Assembly: GCA_902797785.1 (NCBI GenBank)
Contig: CADBUD010000284.1
Location: 1 to 17,333 of the forward strand
DNA: 17,333 nt
Source: an uncultured Lachnospiraceae bacterium
Lineage (GTDB): Bacteria > Bacillota > Clostridia > Lachnospirales > Lachnospiraceae
Direction: 5' to 3'
The translations under genes were made by a program, and so were the position numbers. Of the stretch, positions 8,301 through 16,257 are shown one piece after another (the stretch's first letter is position 1; each line of letters opens with the position of its first letter). Below the pieces are notes generated by a model. It made no database searches, was not told where the DNA came from, and was given only the letters and a program-made list of their open reading frames with translations.

Positions 8301-9134
8301 GCAGACAGTGTTTACGTCTGCAAAAATAAGGTGGCAAAGCCGACCGTATTTATTCCGGTCTTTCCGGGAACGAACTGCGAATACGACAGTGCAAAAGCAT
8401 TTGAACGCGCTGGTGCGAATGTCATCACAAGAGTATTCAAGAATCTGGATGCAGAGGATATCCGGGAATCGGTAGAGGCATTTGAAAAGGATATCGATCA
8501 GGCGCAGATTATTATGTTCCCGGGTGGTTTCAGCGCAGGGGATGAACCGGAGGGATCAGCAAAATTCTTTGCGACAGTGTTTCGCAATGAAAAAATCAAA
8601 GAAGCTGTCCATCGGCTGTTGTCCGAACGGGATGGACTGGCTCTTGGAATCTGTAATGGATTTCAGGCACTGATCAAGCTCGGACTGGTTCCTCATGGAA
8701 CGATTCTTCCGCAGGCAGCAGATGCGCCGACACTGACCTATAATACAATTGGACGCCATATTTCCAAAATGGCATATATCAAGGTCATGACAGATAAGTC
8801 CCCATGGCTTGCTCTGGCTGAGCCGGGAAAAATTTATACCAATCCGGCTTCTCATGGAGAAGGGCGTTTTGTTGCGTCGAAAGAGTGGTTAGACCGCTTG
8901 TTCGCCAATGGACAGGTGGCTACACAGTATGTGGATGAAGAGGGAAATCCTACGATGGATGAAGAATGGAATATCAATGGTTCCTATCAGGCAATTGAGG
9001 GCATTACGAGTCCGGATGGCCGGGTGCTTGGAAAGATGGCGCATGCAGAGAGACGGGGAGAGTCTGTTGCTATCAATATCTATGGGGAGCAGGATCTGAA
9101 GCTGTTTGAGTCCGGAGTAGCTTATTTCAAATAA
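5343..9134 (+). CDS. purL: Phosphoribosylformylglycinamidine synthase, fused PurL/PurQ
   Basis: Catalyses the ATP- and glutamine-dependent conversion of FGAR to FGAM in de novo purine synthesis, in the cytoplasm. At 1263 residues it is the long single-chain type of Clostridia, with synthase and glutaminase fused. Seen in the sequence: the FGAM synthase signature HNHPTEIEPFGGAATCLGG starting at H330, GGCGGATGSSKVH around residue 460, GGKDSMSGTF at 790-799, and a C-terminal class I glutamine amidotransferase from about residue 999 (FIPVFPGTNCEYD). The nucleophile is C1104 in GICNGFQ, with H1171 and E1173 in HGEGRF. No key residue is missing. The ATG has GGAGG at 5332-5336 with 6-base spacing. 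It stands alone here with no other pur gene, and the next gene begins 17 bases after its stop without room for a terminator, so read-through into the glycosyltransferase gene is likely. Confidence 0.97.
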   Translation: MSNVKRVYVEKKPPYAVKAKELHSEIKSYLGISTVTNVRELIRYDVENISEETFEKAKTLIFSEPPVDEIYEESFPLNSGEGESVFSVEYLPGQFDQRADSAMQCVKLLNEEEDPMIKTAVTYVIDGILTPEELDSIKHHCINPVDSRETGAEKPDTLMTKFDEPADISIFEGFMDMPEAELKDLYLSLNLAMTFQDFLHIQNYFKNEEKRDPSMTEIRVLDTYWSDHCRHTTFSTELKEVSFENGFYQKPIKEAYQQYLSDREVLYQGREDKFICLMDLALLAMKRLKKEGKLDDLEESEEINACSIVVPVEIDGKTEEWLVNFKNETHNHPTEIEPFGGAATCLGGAIRDPLSGRTYVYQAMRVTGAADPTVSVRDTLKGKLPQKKLVRGAASGYSSYGNQIGLATGYVKEIYHPAYVAKRMEIGAVLGAIPRKNVIRKTSDPGDIIILLGGRTGRDGCGGATGSSKVHTEESIETCGAEVQKGNPPTERKIQRLFRREEVSRLIKKCNDFGAGGVSVAIGELAAGLQIDLNKVPKKYAGLDGTEIAISESQERMAVVVDPKDVEAFLSYAKEENLEAVEVAVVTEEPRLVMSWRGKEIVNISRAFLDTNGAHQETSVLVEMPEPENNFFAQDIFTKNKKLEDVLEAWRLNLQDLNVCSQKGLVEMFDSSIGAGSVYMPYGGKYQLTETQSMVAKLPVLKGACDTVTMMSYGFDPYLSSWSPFHGAVYAVVESISRIVAAGGDYKKIRFTFQEYFRRMTEEKRRWSQPFAALLGAYQAQLGFGLPSIGGKDSMSGTFNDIDVPPTLVSFAVDIAKEKDVITPELKTPGNKLLCFDLPKDEYDLPIYEEVKKQYERIHELIQSGRIVSAYVIDGKGMAAALSKMSFGNKLGFTLSSSLSVKELFAPNIGSIVVETDKAYDSEINEMITAKEVRSLGRVNDRGRIVYGSMKLPIDEAIETWSEKLEKVFPTRSHVEACEVRNEIYHADSVYVCKNKVAKPTVFIPVFPGTNCEYDSAKAFERAGANVITRVFKNLDAEDIRESVEAFEKDIDQAQIIMFPGGFSAGDEPEGSAKFFATVFRNEKIKEAVHRLLSERDGLALGICNGFQALIKLGLVPHGTILPQAADAPTLTYNTIGRHISKMAYIKVMTDKSPWLALAEPGKIYTNPASHGEGRFVASKEWLDRLFANGQVATQYVDEEGNPTMDEEWNINGSYQAIEGITSPDGRVLGKMAHAERRGESVAINIYGEQDLKLFESGVAYFK

Positions 9135-9151
9135 GAGATTGGGAGCATTTT

Positions 9152-10084
9152 ATGGACAAAATAGCAGTGTTGATTCCATGTTTTAATGAAGAGAAAACGA
9201 TTGAAAAGGTCGTTCGGGATTTTCGGGCGGCACTACCGGAGGCAGTGATTTATGTTTACGATAATAATTCGACCGATAAGACAGCAGAACTCGCTGCATC
9301 GGCAGGTGCCGTCGTAAAAAGGGAATACCAGCAGGGAAAAGGAAATGTGATTCGCCGGATGTTCCGGGAGATCGAGGCAGAATGCTATGTTATGGTGGAT
9401 GGAGATGATACCTATCCGGCAGAGTTTGCCCCTCAGATGGTGCAGAAGGTCTTAAAATGTCAGGCAGATATGGTGGTGGGGGATCGCTTGTCCTCCACCT
9501 ATTATCAAGAGAACAAACGACCATTCCACAATATGGGAAATGCGTTGGTTCGTTTTATGATCCGCTTTTTGTTCCATACAGATATCAAGGATATCATGAC
9601 GGGTTACCGGGCGTTCTCTTATCAATTTGTAAAAAGCTTTCCGGTTCTCTCCAAAGGGTTTGAAATTGAAACAGAAATGTCGATTCACGCTGTGGATAAA
9701 AATATGCATCTGGAAAATGTGGTCATTGAATATCGTGACCGGCCGGAAGGAAGCGAATCAAAACTGAACACATATTCTGATGGAGGAAAGGTGTTGTTGA
9801 TGATCGCGCAGCTGTTTCGAATTTACAAGCCAATGGCTTTTTTTTCTGTGATTGCCTTTCTTTTACTGCTTTTATCGGCGGTATTTTTTGCTCCGGTCTG
9901 GACAGAGTATCAAAGAACCGGTCTGGTTGAACGGTTCCCGACACTGATTGTCTGCGGCTTTGTATTTTTAGCATCGATGCTCTCTTTTTATGCTGGAGTG
10001 ATCCTACAGACAATTCGACAGAAGAATAGGCAGGATTTTGAAATGAGATTATTGGAGATTTCCGGTTCATTGCATCAAAAATGA
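9152..10084 (+). CDS. GT2 polyprenyl-phosphate glycosyltransferase (GtrB/DPM1-like)
   Basis: A family 2 glycosyltransferase that probably moves a sugar from a nucleotide donor to undecaprenyl phosphate on the inner membrane face. The N-terminal Rossmann-like domain has LIPCFNEEKTIEKVV at 7-21, YDNNSTDKTA at 36-45 and the metal/donor DxD region VDGDDTYPAE at 82-91. MTGYRAFSYQF near 149-159 and GFEIETEM near 169-176 are typical of the DPM1/GtrB/DPG-synthase group. Two C-terminal membrane helices (about 227-250 and 263-287) give the GtrB-like topology. The 310-residue length is usual. The ATG has GGGAG at 9141-9145, 6 bases upstream. The sugar cannot be told from sequence. The neighbouring multi-spanning protein is the obvious candidate for the second-step transferase. 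Confidence 0.9.
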   Translation: MDKIAVLIPCFNEEKTIEKVVRDFRAALPEAVIYVYDNNSTDKTAELAASAGAVVKREYQQGKGNVIRRMFREIEAECYVMVDGDDTYPAEFAPQMVQKVLKCQADMVVGDRLSSTYYQENKRPFHNMGNALVRFMIRFLFHTDIKDIMTGYRAFSYQFVKSFPVLSKGFEIETEMSIHAVDKNMHLENVVIEYRDRPEGSESKLNTYSDGGKVLLMIAQLFRIYKPMAFFSVIAFLLLLLSAVFFAPVWTEYQRTGLVERFPTLIVCGFVFLASMLSFYAGVILQTIRQKNRQDFEMRLLEISGSLHQK

Positions 10085-10103
10085 GAATAGATGGAGGGAC
10101 TTT

Positions 10104-12014
10104 GTGAAAAATCAACAATGGAAATCAAGAGAAATAGGAGCTTGGGCTGTTCTGGCAGCAATATTTGCCACGATGGGGCTTTTGTGCAACATGGAATATG
10201 AGGCAAGGCTGTTTGCCGATCCTTTATTGGAACAGGAGGCGAAGCTAAGGACAGTTCAAATTTATTTTGAGAGGATTTTCTCTTACGACAAGTTTTACGC
10301 CTGTGTAATCATGACAGGCTTTTTCTTTTCTTTTTATTATTTAAGAAAACATCAGGTCTTTCAAAAGAAAAAATCAATCATCATCAGTCTGTGTTCAGCG
10401 GTGTTTTCTATCATCCAGGTTCTTGGAAAATCATTTATGGAAACGGATGGATGGGATAATATTACCGCCTCATCCCTATTCCTGCTTCGTTCCATCCTAG
10501 CCTTCTTTGGGTGGTTCTGGTTCGGTTTTCTTTTCTTTCATGCCTTGTTCTATTTTCTGGACCGGTTAGAGGCTCGCCTTTCGGATCAGGCACCGTTAAA
10601 AGAAACGGGTTCTTTCAAAAAGAAGGTGCGTATCCTGGTGTTGTGCTGGCTTCCTTATGAGATTTTTTTCTTTCCCGGAACGAATAATGGGGATACGATC
10701 ATGCAGATCTTAGAATATTTTCATCTATTTACTCATGATGGACTCCATTCCATGACAGCATGGGGAGAGGGAGATTTTATTCATAATCATCATCCTTATC
10801 TGACGACGGTGATCTTTGGGAGCTTTGCCAAGCTGGGAAAAGCCTTAACCGGAAGTATTGGTCTGGGAATCGCGCTCTATGTTTTGATTCAGTTGATCGT
10901 ATTTGCCCTGATCTTTGCCTATATATGGTGGAGGTTTGAACAGGATGGACTTCCTGCCAGACTCTGTCAGATCGGACTGTGGTTTACTGCACTCATGCCG
11001 GCATTTCCGCTGATTGCCATCTGTATGATAAAGGATAGTCTGTTCTGCATCTTTATCCTGCTTTCAGCGATTCAGCTTTATGAAGTCATACGTTCTGATG
11101 GAGAGATACTCCGGGAGAAAAAAAAGGTGATCGGGATGATGCTGGTAGGATTACTGCTTTCCTTGACCAAAAGCCAGGGACCCTATATGCTTCTGATCCT
11201 TTTTGCCATCTTGATGATTCGTTATCCCAAGGTATGGAAGGGCATCCTGTGTTCTTGTCTGTTCCCGGTTCTGTTTGTTCTGTTCCTATGGACGCCGGTT
11301 TTTCTTCCAGCATGGAATGTTGCGCCGGCAGGGCATCAGGAGCTGATTGGACCGATGCTTCAGCAGACGGCAAGATATGTGAAGGAGCATGGAGAAGAGG
11401 TGACTAAGGAGGAAAAAGAGACCATCAGCAAGGTGCTGGATTATCAAAAGCTGGCAAAAAAATATGATCCGCGCCTTTCCGACCCGGTAAAAAAATTATA
11501 TCACACGGAGGCCTCGAAAGAAGAACTGACGGCCTATTATAGGGTATGGCTTCAAATGCTGTTAAAGCATCCAAGAACCTATTGTGACGCGACAGTGAAT
11601 ACCTGTTTTTCCTTTTTTTATGTAAATATGGATATCAATCCATTCCGGGTCTTATGGGAAAATGTGCCTCTTTCCGAAAAAAAGGAAAATGGAATGTATC
11701 TTCAAAACGTATTCCAGCGCAGAGATGGATTTGGCGGGATCTTTATTTTGATTCAAAAGATTCCCGGCATCGGATTATTCTTTAGTCTGGCGTTCTATAC
11801 CTGGGTCTTCCTTCTCTTTTTGGTCAGAATGATTTGGAAAAAAAGGGGAGAACGTCTGCTGCCGTTGATTCATGCGTTTCTTACAATCTTGATTTTTATC
11901 ATTGTACCATCCGCATTATCCGGAAGATATGTATGGCCTCTGATCGTATCCATTCCGTTTGTCATATCCGGCTGTTTCCTGCCGGATAAAGCAGAGCCTG
12001 AGGACAATGCGTAG
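10104..12014 (+). CDS. Multi-spanning DUF6020-like membrane protein, probable GT-C-type transferase
   Basis: A 636-residue integral membrane protein with roughly a dozen hydrophobic segments (for example near 11-30, 62-80, 90-107, 124-150, 174-191, 250-275, 292-308, 312-325, 342-355, 360-373, 378-402 and three near the C-terminus). Features of the DUF6020-like family that I recognise are FFPGTNNGDTIMQ at 189-201, NHHPYLTT at 229-236, IKDSLF at 309-314, SLTKSQGPYMLL at 353-364 and an extracytoplasmic stretch GPMLQQTARYV at 416-426. Such proteins resemble GT-C transferases that use polyprenyl-phosphate sugars outside the membrane, but no activity is established for this one. GTG start at 10104 with GGAGGG at 10093-10098 (5-base spacing), 19 bases after the GT2 gene, so co-transcribed. 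An imperfect inverted repeat straddles its stop codon (11979-11992 with 12015-12028). Confidence 0.75.
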   Translation: MKNQQWKSREIGAWAVLAAIFATMGLLCNMEYEARLFADPLLEQEAKLRTVQIYFERIFSYDKFYACVIMTGFFFSFYYLRKHQVFQKKKSIIISLCSAVFSIIQVLGKSFMETDGWDNITASSLFLLRSILAFFGWFWFGFLFFHALFYFLDRLEARLSDQAPLKETGSFKKKVRILVLCWLPYEIFFFPGTNNGDTIMQILEYFHLFTHDGLHSMTAWGEGDFIHNHHPYLTTVIFGSFAKLGKALTGSIGLGIALYVLIQLIVFALIFAYIWWRFEQDGLPARLCQIGLWFTALMPAFPLIAICMIKDSLFCIFILLSAIQLYEVIRSDGEILREKKKVIGMMLVGLLLSLTKSQGPYMLLILFAILMIRYPKVWKGILCSCLFPVLFVLFLWTPVFLPAWNVAPAGHQELIGPMLQQTARYVKEHGEEVTKEEKETISKVLDYQKLAKKYDPRLSDPVKKLYHTEASKEELTAYYRVWLQMLLKHPRTYCDATVNTCFSFFYVNMDINPFRVLWENVPLSEKKENGMYLQNVFQRRDGFGGIFILIQKIPGIGLFFSLAFYTWVFLLFLVRMIWKKRGERLLPLIHAFLTILIFIIVPSALSGRYVWPLIVSIPFVISGCFLPDKAEPEDNA

Positions 12015-12076
12015 GCTTTTACCGGCAGTCTGTCTGGCAGAGGATGTCTTGATCGGCAGAGAGAACTTATGGTTAA

Positions 12077-12083
12077 GAGGTGA
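12077..12083 (+). promoter_or_regulatory. Ribosome binding site that decides the start at 12090
   Basis: A GGAGG lies directly against the ATG at 12090 and cannot act for it. GAGGTGA at 12077-12083, which matches the anti-Shine-Dalgarno region, is 6 bases upstream and is the likely functional site. No other in-frame start precedes the signal peptide. Confidence 0.55.
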
Positions 12084-12089
12084 AGGAGG

Positions 12090-14138
12090 ATGAAACGTGT
12101 AGAGAACCGGACGGTTTTTCTTCTGTTTTTACTCGTTTTATTAGCAGGATGGAGCATATCAGCTCTTCCGGTACAGGCAGAAGGAGAAACCTTAAATATC
12201 TACGCACTGTATTTGAATATTAGTGAAAAAAGTGATTGTGTATTATTAGAATCAAAGGGAGAATGTCTTTTGATGGATATTGGAAAAGCGAATGCGGCAG
12301 ATGCCATCATTGCCCAGCTGAACGCATTGAATATCCATCAGGTCAGCATCTATTTCAGTCACATGCATGCTGACCATTTCGGGGGCGGAAAAGGAAATTT
12401 AGAGGGAATCCGCAGACTGAAGGCAGGGGGGATTCAGATCGACCGGCTGTATATGCCAGCAGACGACGTTGCACCGGAGTCTATTACCTATGGTTATAAA
12501 TTTTCACAGTTCACCCGATTTATGGAAGAAAACGGAGGAGAAGTCATTCGGCTGCGTCTGGGAAGTCAGATTGTGGTAGGAGACGCCAGAATTGATATCA
12601 TCGGCCCCTTGGAAGCTTCGGATGTGCATGTGGGAGGTACCGTATCCTATGTGGATTATGAGAACAGCCGTTCTCTGGCAGCAATGGTGACCTGCGGAAC
12701 AAAACGGTTCTTTACGGCCGGAGACTGCAATTCCTACGAAGTACGAAGCCTTTTGAATGCTTATGGTTCCTCCCTAAAAGCTGACATCATGAAATTGAAC
12801 CACCATGGAACCGGGAGCGGGAACACGCCGGAGCTTTTACAGGCTGTCGCGCCGGCTTACTCCTTTGCATCCAGCTGCGGAATCGATAAAGCCGATCCGG
12901 TGACTGGGAAATGGGTCACGTTCAGGGCTTTTGAACAGGCACGCAAGTATGGAATCTGCTTTATGGTAGGAAGAAACTATGGGAACACCATGATTTATCA
13001 CATAGAAAATGATAAGATCCAGATGTATTATAATTCTCTCGCTCCGGAAAATCTTCTGACCGGCTGGAATGAAATCTCGGGAGGGAATGGGACTCAGGTT
13101 GGAACAGAGCAGATCTATCTGGATTCCGAGGGACAGCCCTTTCATGGAGTGAAAAAGCTGGATGGGGTCAAAATGTATATCAATCATGGCGTTATGGACT
13201 ATGGAAGCTATGACAGCATGGGAAATCTGATTCCATGGAGCTACTATCCGGAGGGAAAGCGGTGCTTCCGCCGTCTTACGAATCGCTCCTACGCGAAAAT
13301 GTATACCGGATTTCGCAGTCTGGACGGAACGAAATATTATTTTGACAAAAAGGGGATCTGCCTGCAGTCTAAGAGTGGGACTGCCTTAAAAAAAATCAAA
13401 AAGAAAACATATGCCGTGACGGAAACGGGAGAGATTCTCTGCGACCAATGTGTAAAAATAAAACGGGGAAAGTACTATCTAGATAAGTATGGTGTCTTAC
13501 AGACCTCCAAGTTGCTCCAGATTAAAAACCATTATTATTATTTTGGAAAAAATGGACGTATGGTTCGGGGAAGAAAAGAGCCGGCTCTTGTAGAGTATCA
13601 GGGAAAGACCTATGCATTTGATAAAAGGGGGCGCAGAATAGCAAAAGAAAAGCTGTTGATCGGAGGGGAATGGTATTGCTTTGATGCCAAGGGCAGGATG
13701 ATAAAAGATCGTGTCGTACTGCTTTCTAAAAAACGATATTATTTTACCAGAAAAGGAACGATGGCAAGAGCGAAGGCAAGACCGGATTTGAGAAAAATCG
13801 GGAAATATTCTTATGCAGTTCTAATGAGTGGTGAGCTGGCGTCAGATCAAAAGCTTTGGATCGCCGGAAGCTGGTATTGTTTTGACGACCGGGGAAGGCT
13901 GGCAAAACAGAAAATGATCACGGTAAAGAACCGGACCTATGCGACAGATCGGTTTGGCAGAGTGATGAAGGATAAAATGGTAAGAATCGGAGAAGAACGT
14001 TACTATTTTGGGGAAAACGGGGAACTGTTCCGGGGACGGAGATTTTTGTGGAGAAATCAGATCTGGTTCTGTGATGTGAAAGGGAGAGTAATAGCAAAGC
14101 GGGAGATATCACATTTTAATCATTTCGCAGGAATATGA
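12090..14138 (+). CDS. Secreted MBL-fold hydrolase with cell-wall-binding repeats (Pce-like), copy 1
   Basis: A 682-residue exported protein. Residues 1-30 are a signal peptide (hydrophobic core ending ALPVQA). Residues 33-320 form a metallo-beta-lactamase fold: HMHADH with H91, H93, D95 and H96, TAGDC with D212, and LNHHG with H238, consistent with a two-metal site. From GWNEISGG (325) to the end run about fifteen imperfect ~20-residue repeats of the cell-wall/choline-binding type, for example YYFDKKGICLQ, YYYFGKNGRMV and WYCFDAKGRMI. The order (signal, MBL, repeats) is that of pneumococcal Pce/CbpE, a phosphorylcholine esterase, and of the MBL domain of ComEC. I therefore suggest a surface phosphodiesterase or nuclease; the substrate is unknown. 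The repeats are very rich in Lys/Arg and poor in Trp. It lies 75 bases after the DUF6020-like gene and 49 bases before its paralogue. Confidence 0.88.
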   Translation: MKRVENRTVFLLFLLVLLAGWSISALPVQAEGETLNIYALYLNISEKSDCVLLESKGECLLMDIGKANAADAIIAQLNALNIHQVSIYFSHMHADHFGGGKGNLEGIRRLKAGGIQIDRLYMPADDVAPESITYGYKFSQFTRFMEENGGEVIRLRLGSQIVVGDARIDIIGPLEASDVHVGGTVSYVDYENSRSLAAMVTCGTKRFFTAGDCNSYEVRSLLNAYGSSLKADIMKLNHHGTGSGNTPELLQAVAPAYSFASSCGIDKADPVTGKWVTFRAFEQARKYGICFMVGRNYGNTMIYHIENDKIQMYYNSLAPENLLTGWNEISGGNGTQVGTEQIYLDSEGQPFHGVKKLDGVKMYINHGVMDYGSYDSMGNLIPWSYYPEGKRCFRRLTNRSYAKMYTGFRSLDGTKYYFDKKGICLQSKSGTALKKIKKKTYAVTETGEILCDQCVKIKRGKYYLDKYGVLQTSKLLQIKNHYYYFGKNGRMVRGRKEPALVEYQGKTYAFDKRGRRIAKEKLLIGGEWYCFDAKGRMIKDRVVLLSKKRYYFTRKGTMARAKARPDLRKIGKYSYAVLMSGELASDQKLWIAGSWYCFDDRGRLAKQKMITVKNRTYATDRFGRVMKDKMVRIGEERYYFGENGELFRGRRFLWRNQIWFCDVKGRVIAKREISHFNHFAGI

Positions 14139-14187
14139 TATCTTTTTATGGGAACAAGATGATGTTCCTTAGGAAGGAGAATGAATT

Positions 14188-16239
14188 ATGCAGAAAAAAG
14201 GGATTCTGCTTCTGCTTTTATTTGGGGTATTTCTGACAGCATTTACAGGAAAGGTACAGGCATCGCAGAATGATTCATCAGGAAAGTCATTAAACATTTA
14301 TGCGATGTATTTAAATTCGGATGAAAAAAGTGATTCCGTACTGCTTGAGTCAAAGGGAGAGTATCTATTAATGGATATCGGGCGGCCTAGCTGTGCGGAG
14401 GCTATCATAAAACAGCTGAAAGCGTTGAATGTGCAGAATGTCAGTATATATTTTAGTCATATGCATGCGGATCATTATGGTGGGGGAACCACATATCTTG
14501 AGGGAATCCGAATGATCCGGGATGCAGGATTTTTTATTGATAAGCTATATATGCCTTCGGATGAGGTAGCTCCGGAATCAGCCAGCTATCCAACGAAATT
14601 CGATAAATTCATTACCTTTATGGAAGCAAACGGAGGAGAAGTCATTCGGCTGAATGTTGGCAGTCAGTTCTTTGTGGGGGATGCAGAAATCGATATCATC
14701 GGCCCGTTAGATAATATGGACATTTATCCAAGCGATACCGTGACCTATGTTTCTTATGAAAACAATCGTTCTCTGGCTGCAATGGTAATCTGTGGGAACC
14801 GCCGTTTCTTTACCGCAGGAGACTGCATGGGAGTAGAGGCGAAATCCCTTGTGGATGCGTATGGCTCTTCATTAAAGGCAGATATTATGAAGCTGAACCA
14901 TCATGGAACAGGAAATGGGAACACAGCATCCCTGCTATCCATGATCGCCCCATCTTATTCCTTTGCCTCCAGCTGTGGAATCGACAAAATTGATGAGACA
15001 ACAGGATGCTGGACGACATTCCCGGCTTTTCGGAATGCCAGAAAATATGGCATCTGCTATATGACAGGAAGAAACAAAAAGACGTTGATCTATCATATTG
15101 AAAATGACACAATCAAAATGTACTATTCCTCCGTACAACCGGAAAATCTGCTTGTTGGATGGAATGAGATCTCGGGAGGAGACGGACAGTATATTACGGC
15201 AGAACGGTTTTTTCTTGATGGAGAGGGACAGCCGCTGCAGGGGATTCAGACCTTAAACGGAGTCAAGATGTATTTTTCCAATGGCATCATGGAATTTGGA
15301 AGCTTTAAAAATACGGGGGAGCTGAGTCTATGGAAGAGCTATGAGGAAGGAAAACGTTATTTCACCTTTTTGAACGGAAACCAGTTCTCTATTATGCTGA
15401 CTGGTTTTTTGACCATTGATGGAATCAGATATTATTTTGACGGAAATGGCATCTGTCTTCAGGGAAGAGATGGAACGGAGTTAAAGAGCATAGAGGGGAA
15501 CACCTATGCCGTAAAAAAAACAGGAGAAATTGTCTGTGGAAAGTGTATTTCTGTGAATCATCAGAAATATTATTTCAACCAGAATGGAATCATGCAGAAA
15601 GCGGTCATGATGAAATTAGATTCCCATTATTACTATTTTGATCAGAATGGGAAAATGGTAAGAGGAGATACAGAGCCCAAAAAGAAGACCATCGGCACAG
15701 CGACCTATGCTTTTGATTCGGCAGGACGAAGAATCGAAAGCAGAAAGGTCACAATTGGGGATAATCAATATTATTTTAATTCTAAGGGAAAGATGGTCAA
15801 GGATAAGTTCGTAGTGATCAATGAAAAAAAATACTATTTCAATAAAAAAGGAAGGCTTCTGGTGGCAGATTCCGTTCCGGCACTCAAAAAGATACGGAAT
15901 GCGACCTATGCCGTGAAAGAGAATGGAGAGCTGGCAGTCAACCAAAAGCTATGGATCGGAAAATATCATTACTGCTTCGGAAAAAAAGGCCAGCTGGTCA
16001 AGTCAAAGCGGATCACAATTGACGGATTGACGTATTGCACAGATAAAAAAGGCCATGTGATAAAAAACAAAATGGTAAAGATTGGTTCCGGACTGTACTA
16101 TTTTGGTGAGGACGGAATCATGTATACCAAATGCCGGATAATCTGGAAGCAGTACGTGTATTCCTGCGGAAAGGATGGGAAGATGAAGAAGGTCAAGAAG
16201 GTGAAAATCGAGCCGCCGGCTGAGGAGCAGGCGGGATAA
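14188..16239 (+). CDS. Secreted MBL-fold hydrolase with cell-wall-binding repeats (Pce-like), copy 2
   Basis: A tandem paralogue of the preceding gene, 683 residues and collinear with it to within a residue over the catalytic domain: H91, H93, D95, H96 (HMHADH), D212 (TAGDC) and H238 (NHHG) fall at the same numbers. The signal peptide is residues 1-25 (ending GKVQA). The stretches GGEVIRL, SSLKADIMKLNHHGTG and SFASSCGIDK are shared exactly, whereas the repeat region (from about 324) has diverged more, with units such as YYFDGNGICLQ, YYYFDQNGKMV and YYFNSKGKMV. The tail is Lys-rich and ends in PPAEEQAG. The ATG has AGGAAGGAG at 14171-14179 with 8-base spacing. The likely role is the same as copy 1, perhaps with altered wall or substrate preference. 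It is the last gene of the cluster; the structured block at 16258 begins 18 bases after its stop. Confidence 0.88.
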   Translation: MQKKGILLLLLFGVFLTAFTGKVQASQNDSSGKSLNIYAMYLNSDEKSDSVLLESKGEYLLMDIGRPSCAEAIIKQLKALNVQNVSIYFSHMHADHYGGGTTYLEGIRMIRDAGFFIDKLYMPSDEVAPESASYPTKFDKFITFMEANGGEVIRLNVGSQFFVGDAEIDIIGPLDNMDIYPSDTVTYVSYENNRSLAAMVICGNRRFFTAGDCMGVEAKSLVDAYGSSLKADIMKLNHHGTGNGNTASLLSMIAPSYSFASSCGIDKIDETTGCWTTFPAFRNARKYGICYMTGRNKKTLIYHIENDTIKMYYSSVQPENLLVGWNEISGGDGQYITAERFFLDGEGQPLQGIQTLNGVKMYFSNGIMEFGSFKNTGELSLWKSYEEGKRYFTFLNGNQFSIMLTGFLTIDGIRYYFDGNGICLQGRDGTELKSIEGNTYAVKKTGEIVCGKCISVNHQKYYFNQNGIMQKAVMMKLDSHYYYFDQNGKMVRGDTEPKKKTIGTATYAFDSAGRRIESRKVTIGDNQYYFNSKGKMVKDKFVVINEKKYYFNKKGRLLVADSVPALKKIRNATYAVKENGELAVNQKLWIGKYHYCFGKKGQLVKSKRITIDGLTYCTDKKGHVIKNKMVKIGSGLYYFGEDGIMYTKCRIIWKQYVYSCGKDGKMKKVKKVKIEPPAEEQAG

Positions 16240-16257
16240 TGGAATAACCAAGTCACA

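Noticed and set aside
11979..12028. Imperfect inverted repeat across the DUF6020-like gene stop codon (12 of 14 bases pair)
   Set aside because: No T-run follows and one arm is coding. It is too weak to call a terminator, though it might shape the mRNA between the two genes.
14151..14168. Small hairpin GGAACA/TGTTCC between the two MBL genes
   Set aside because: It has only 6 pairs and no T-run, and the ribosome binding site follows directly. It is probably incidental.
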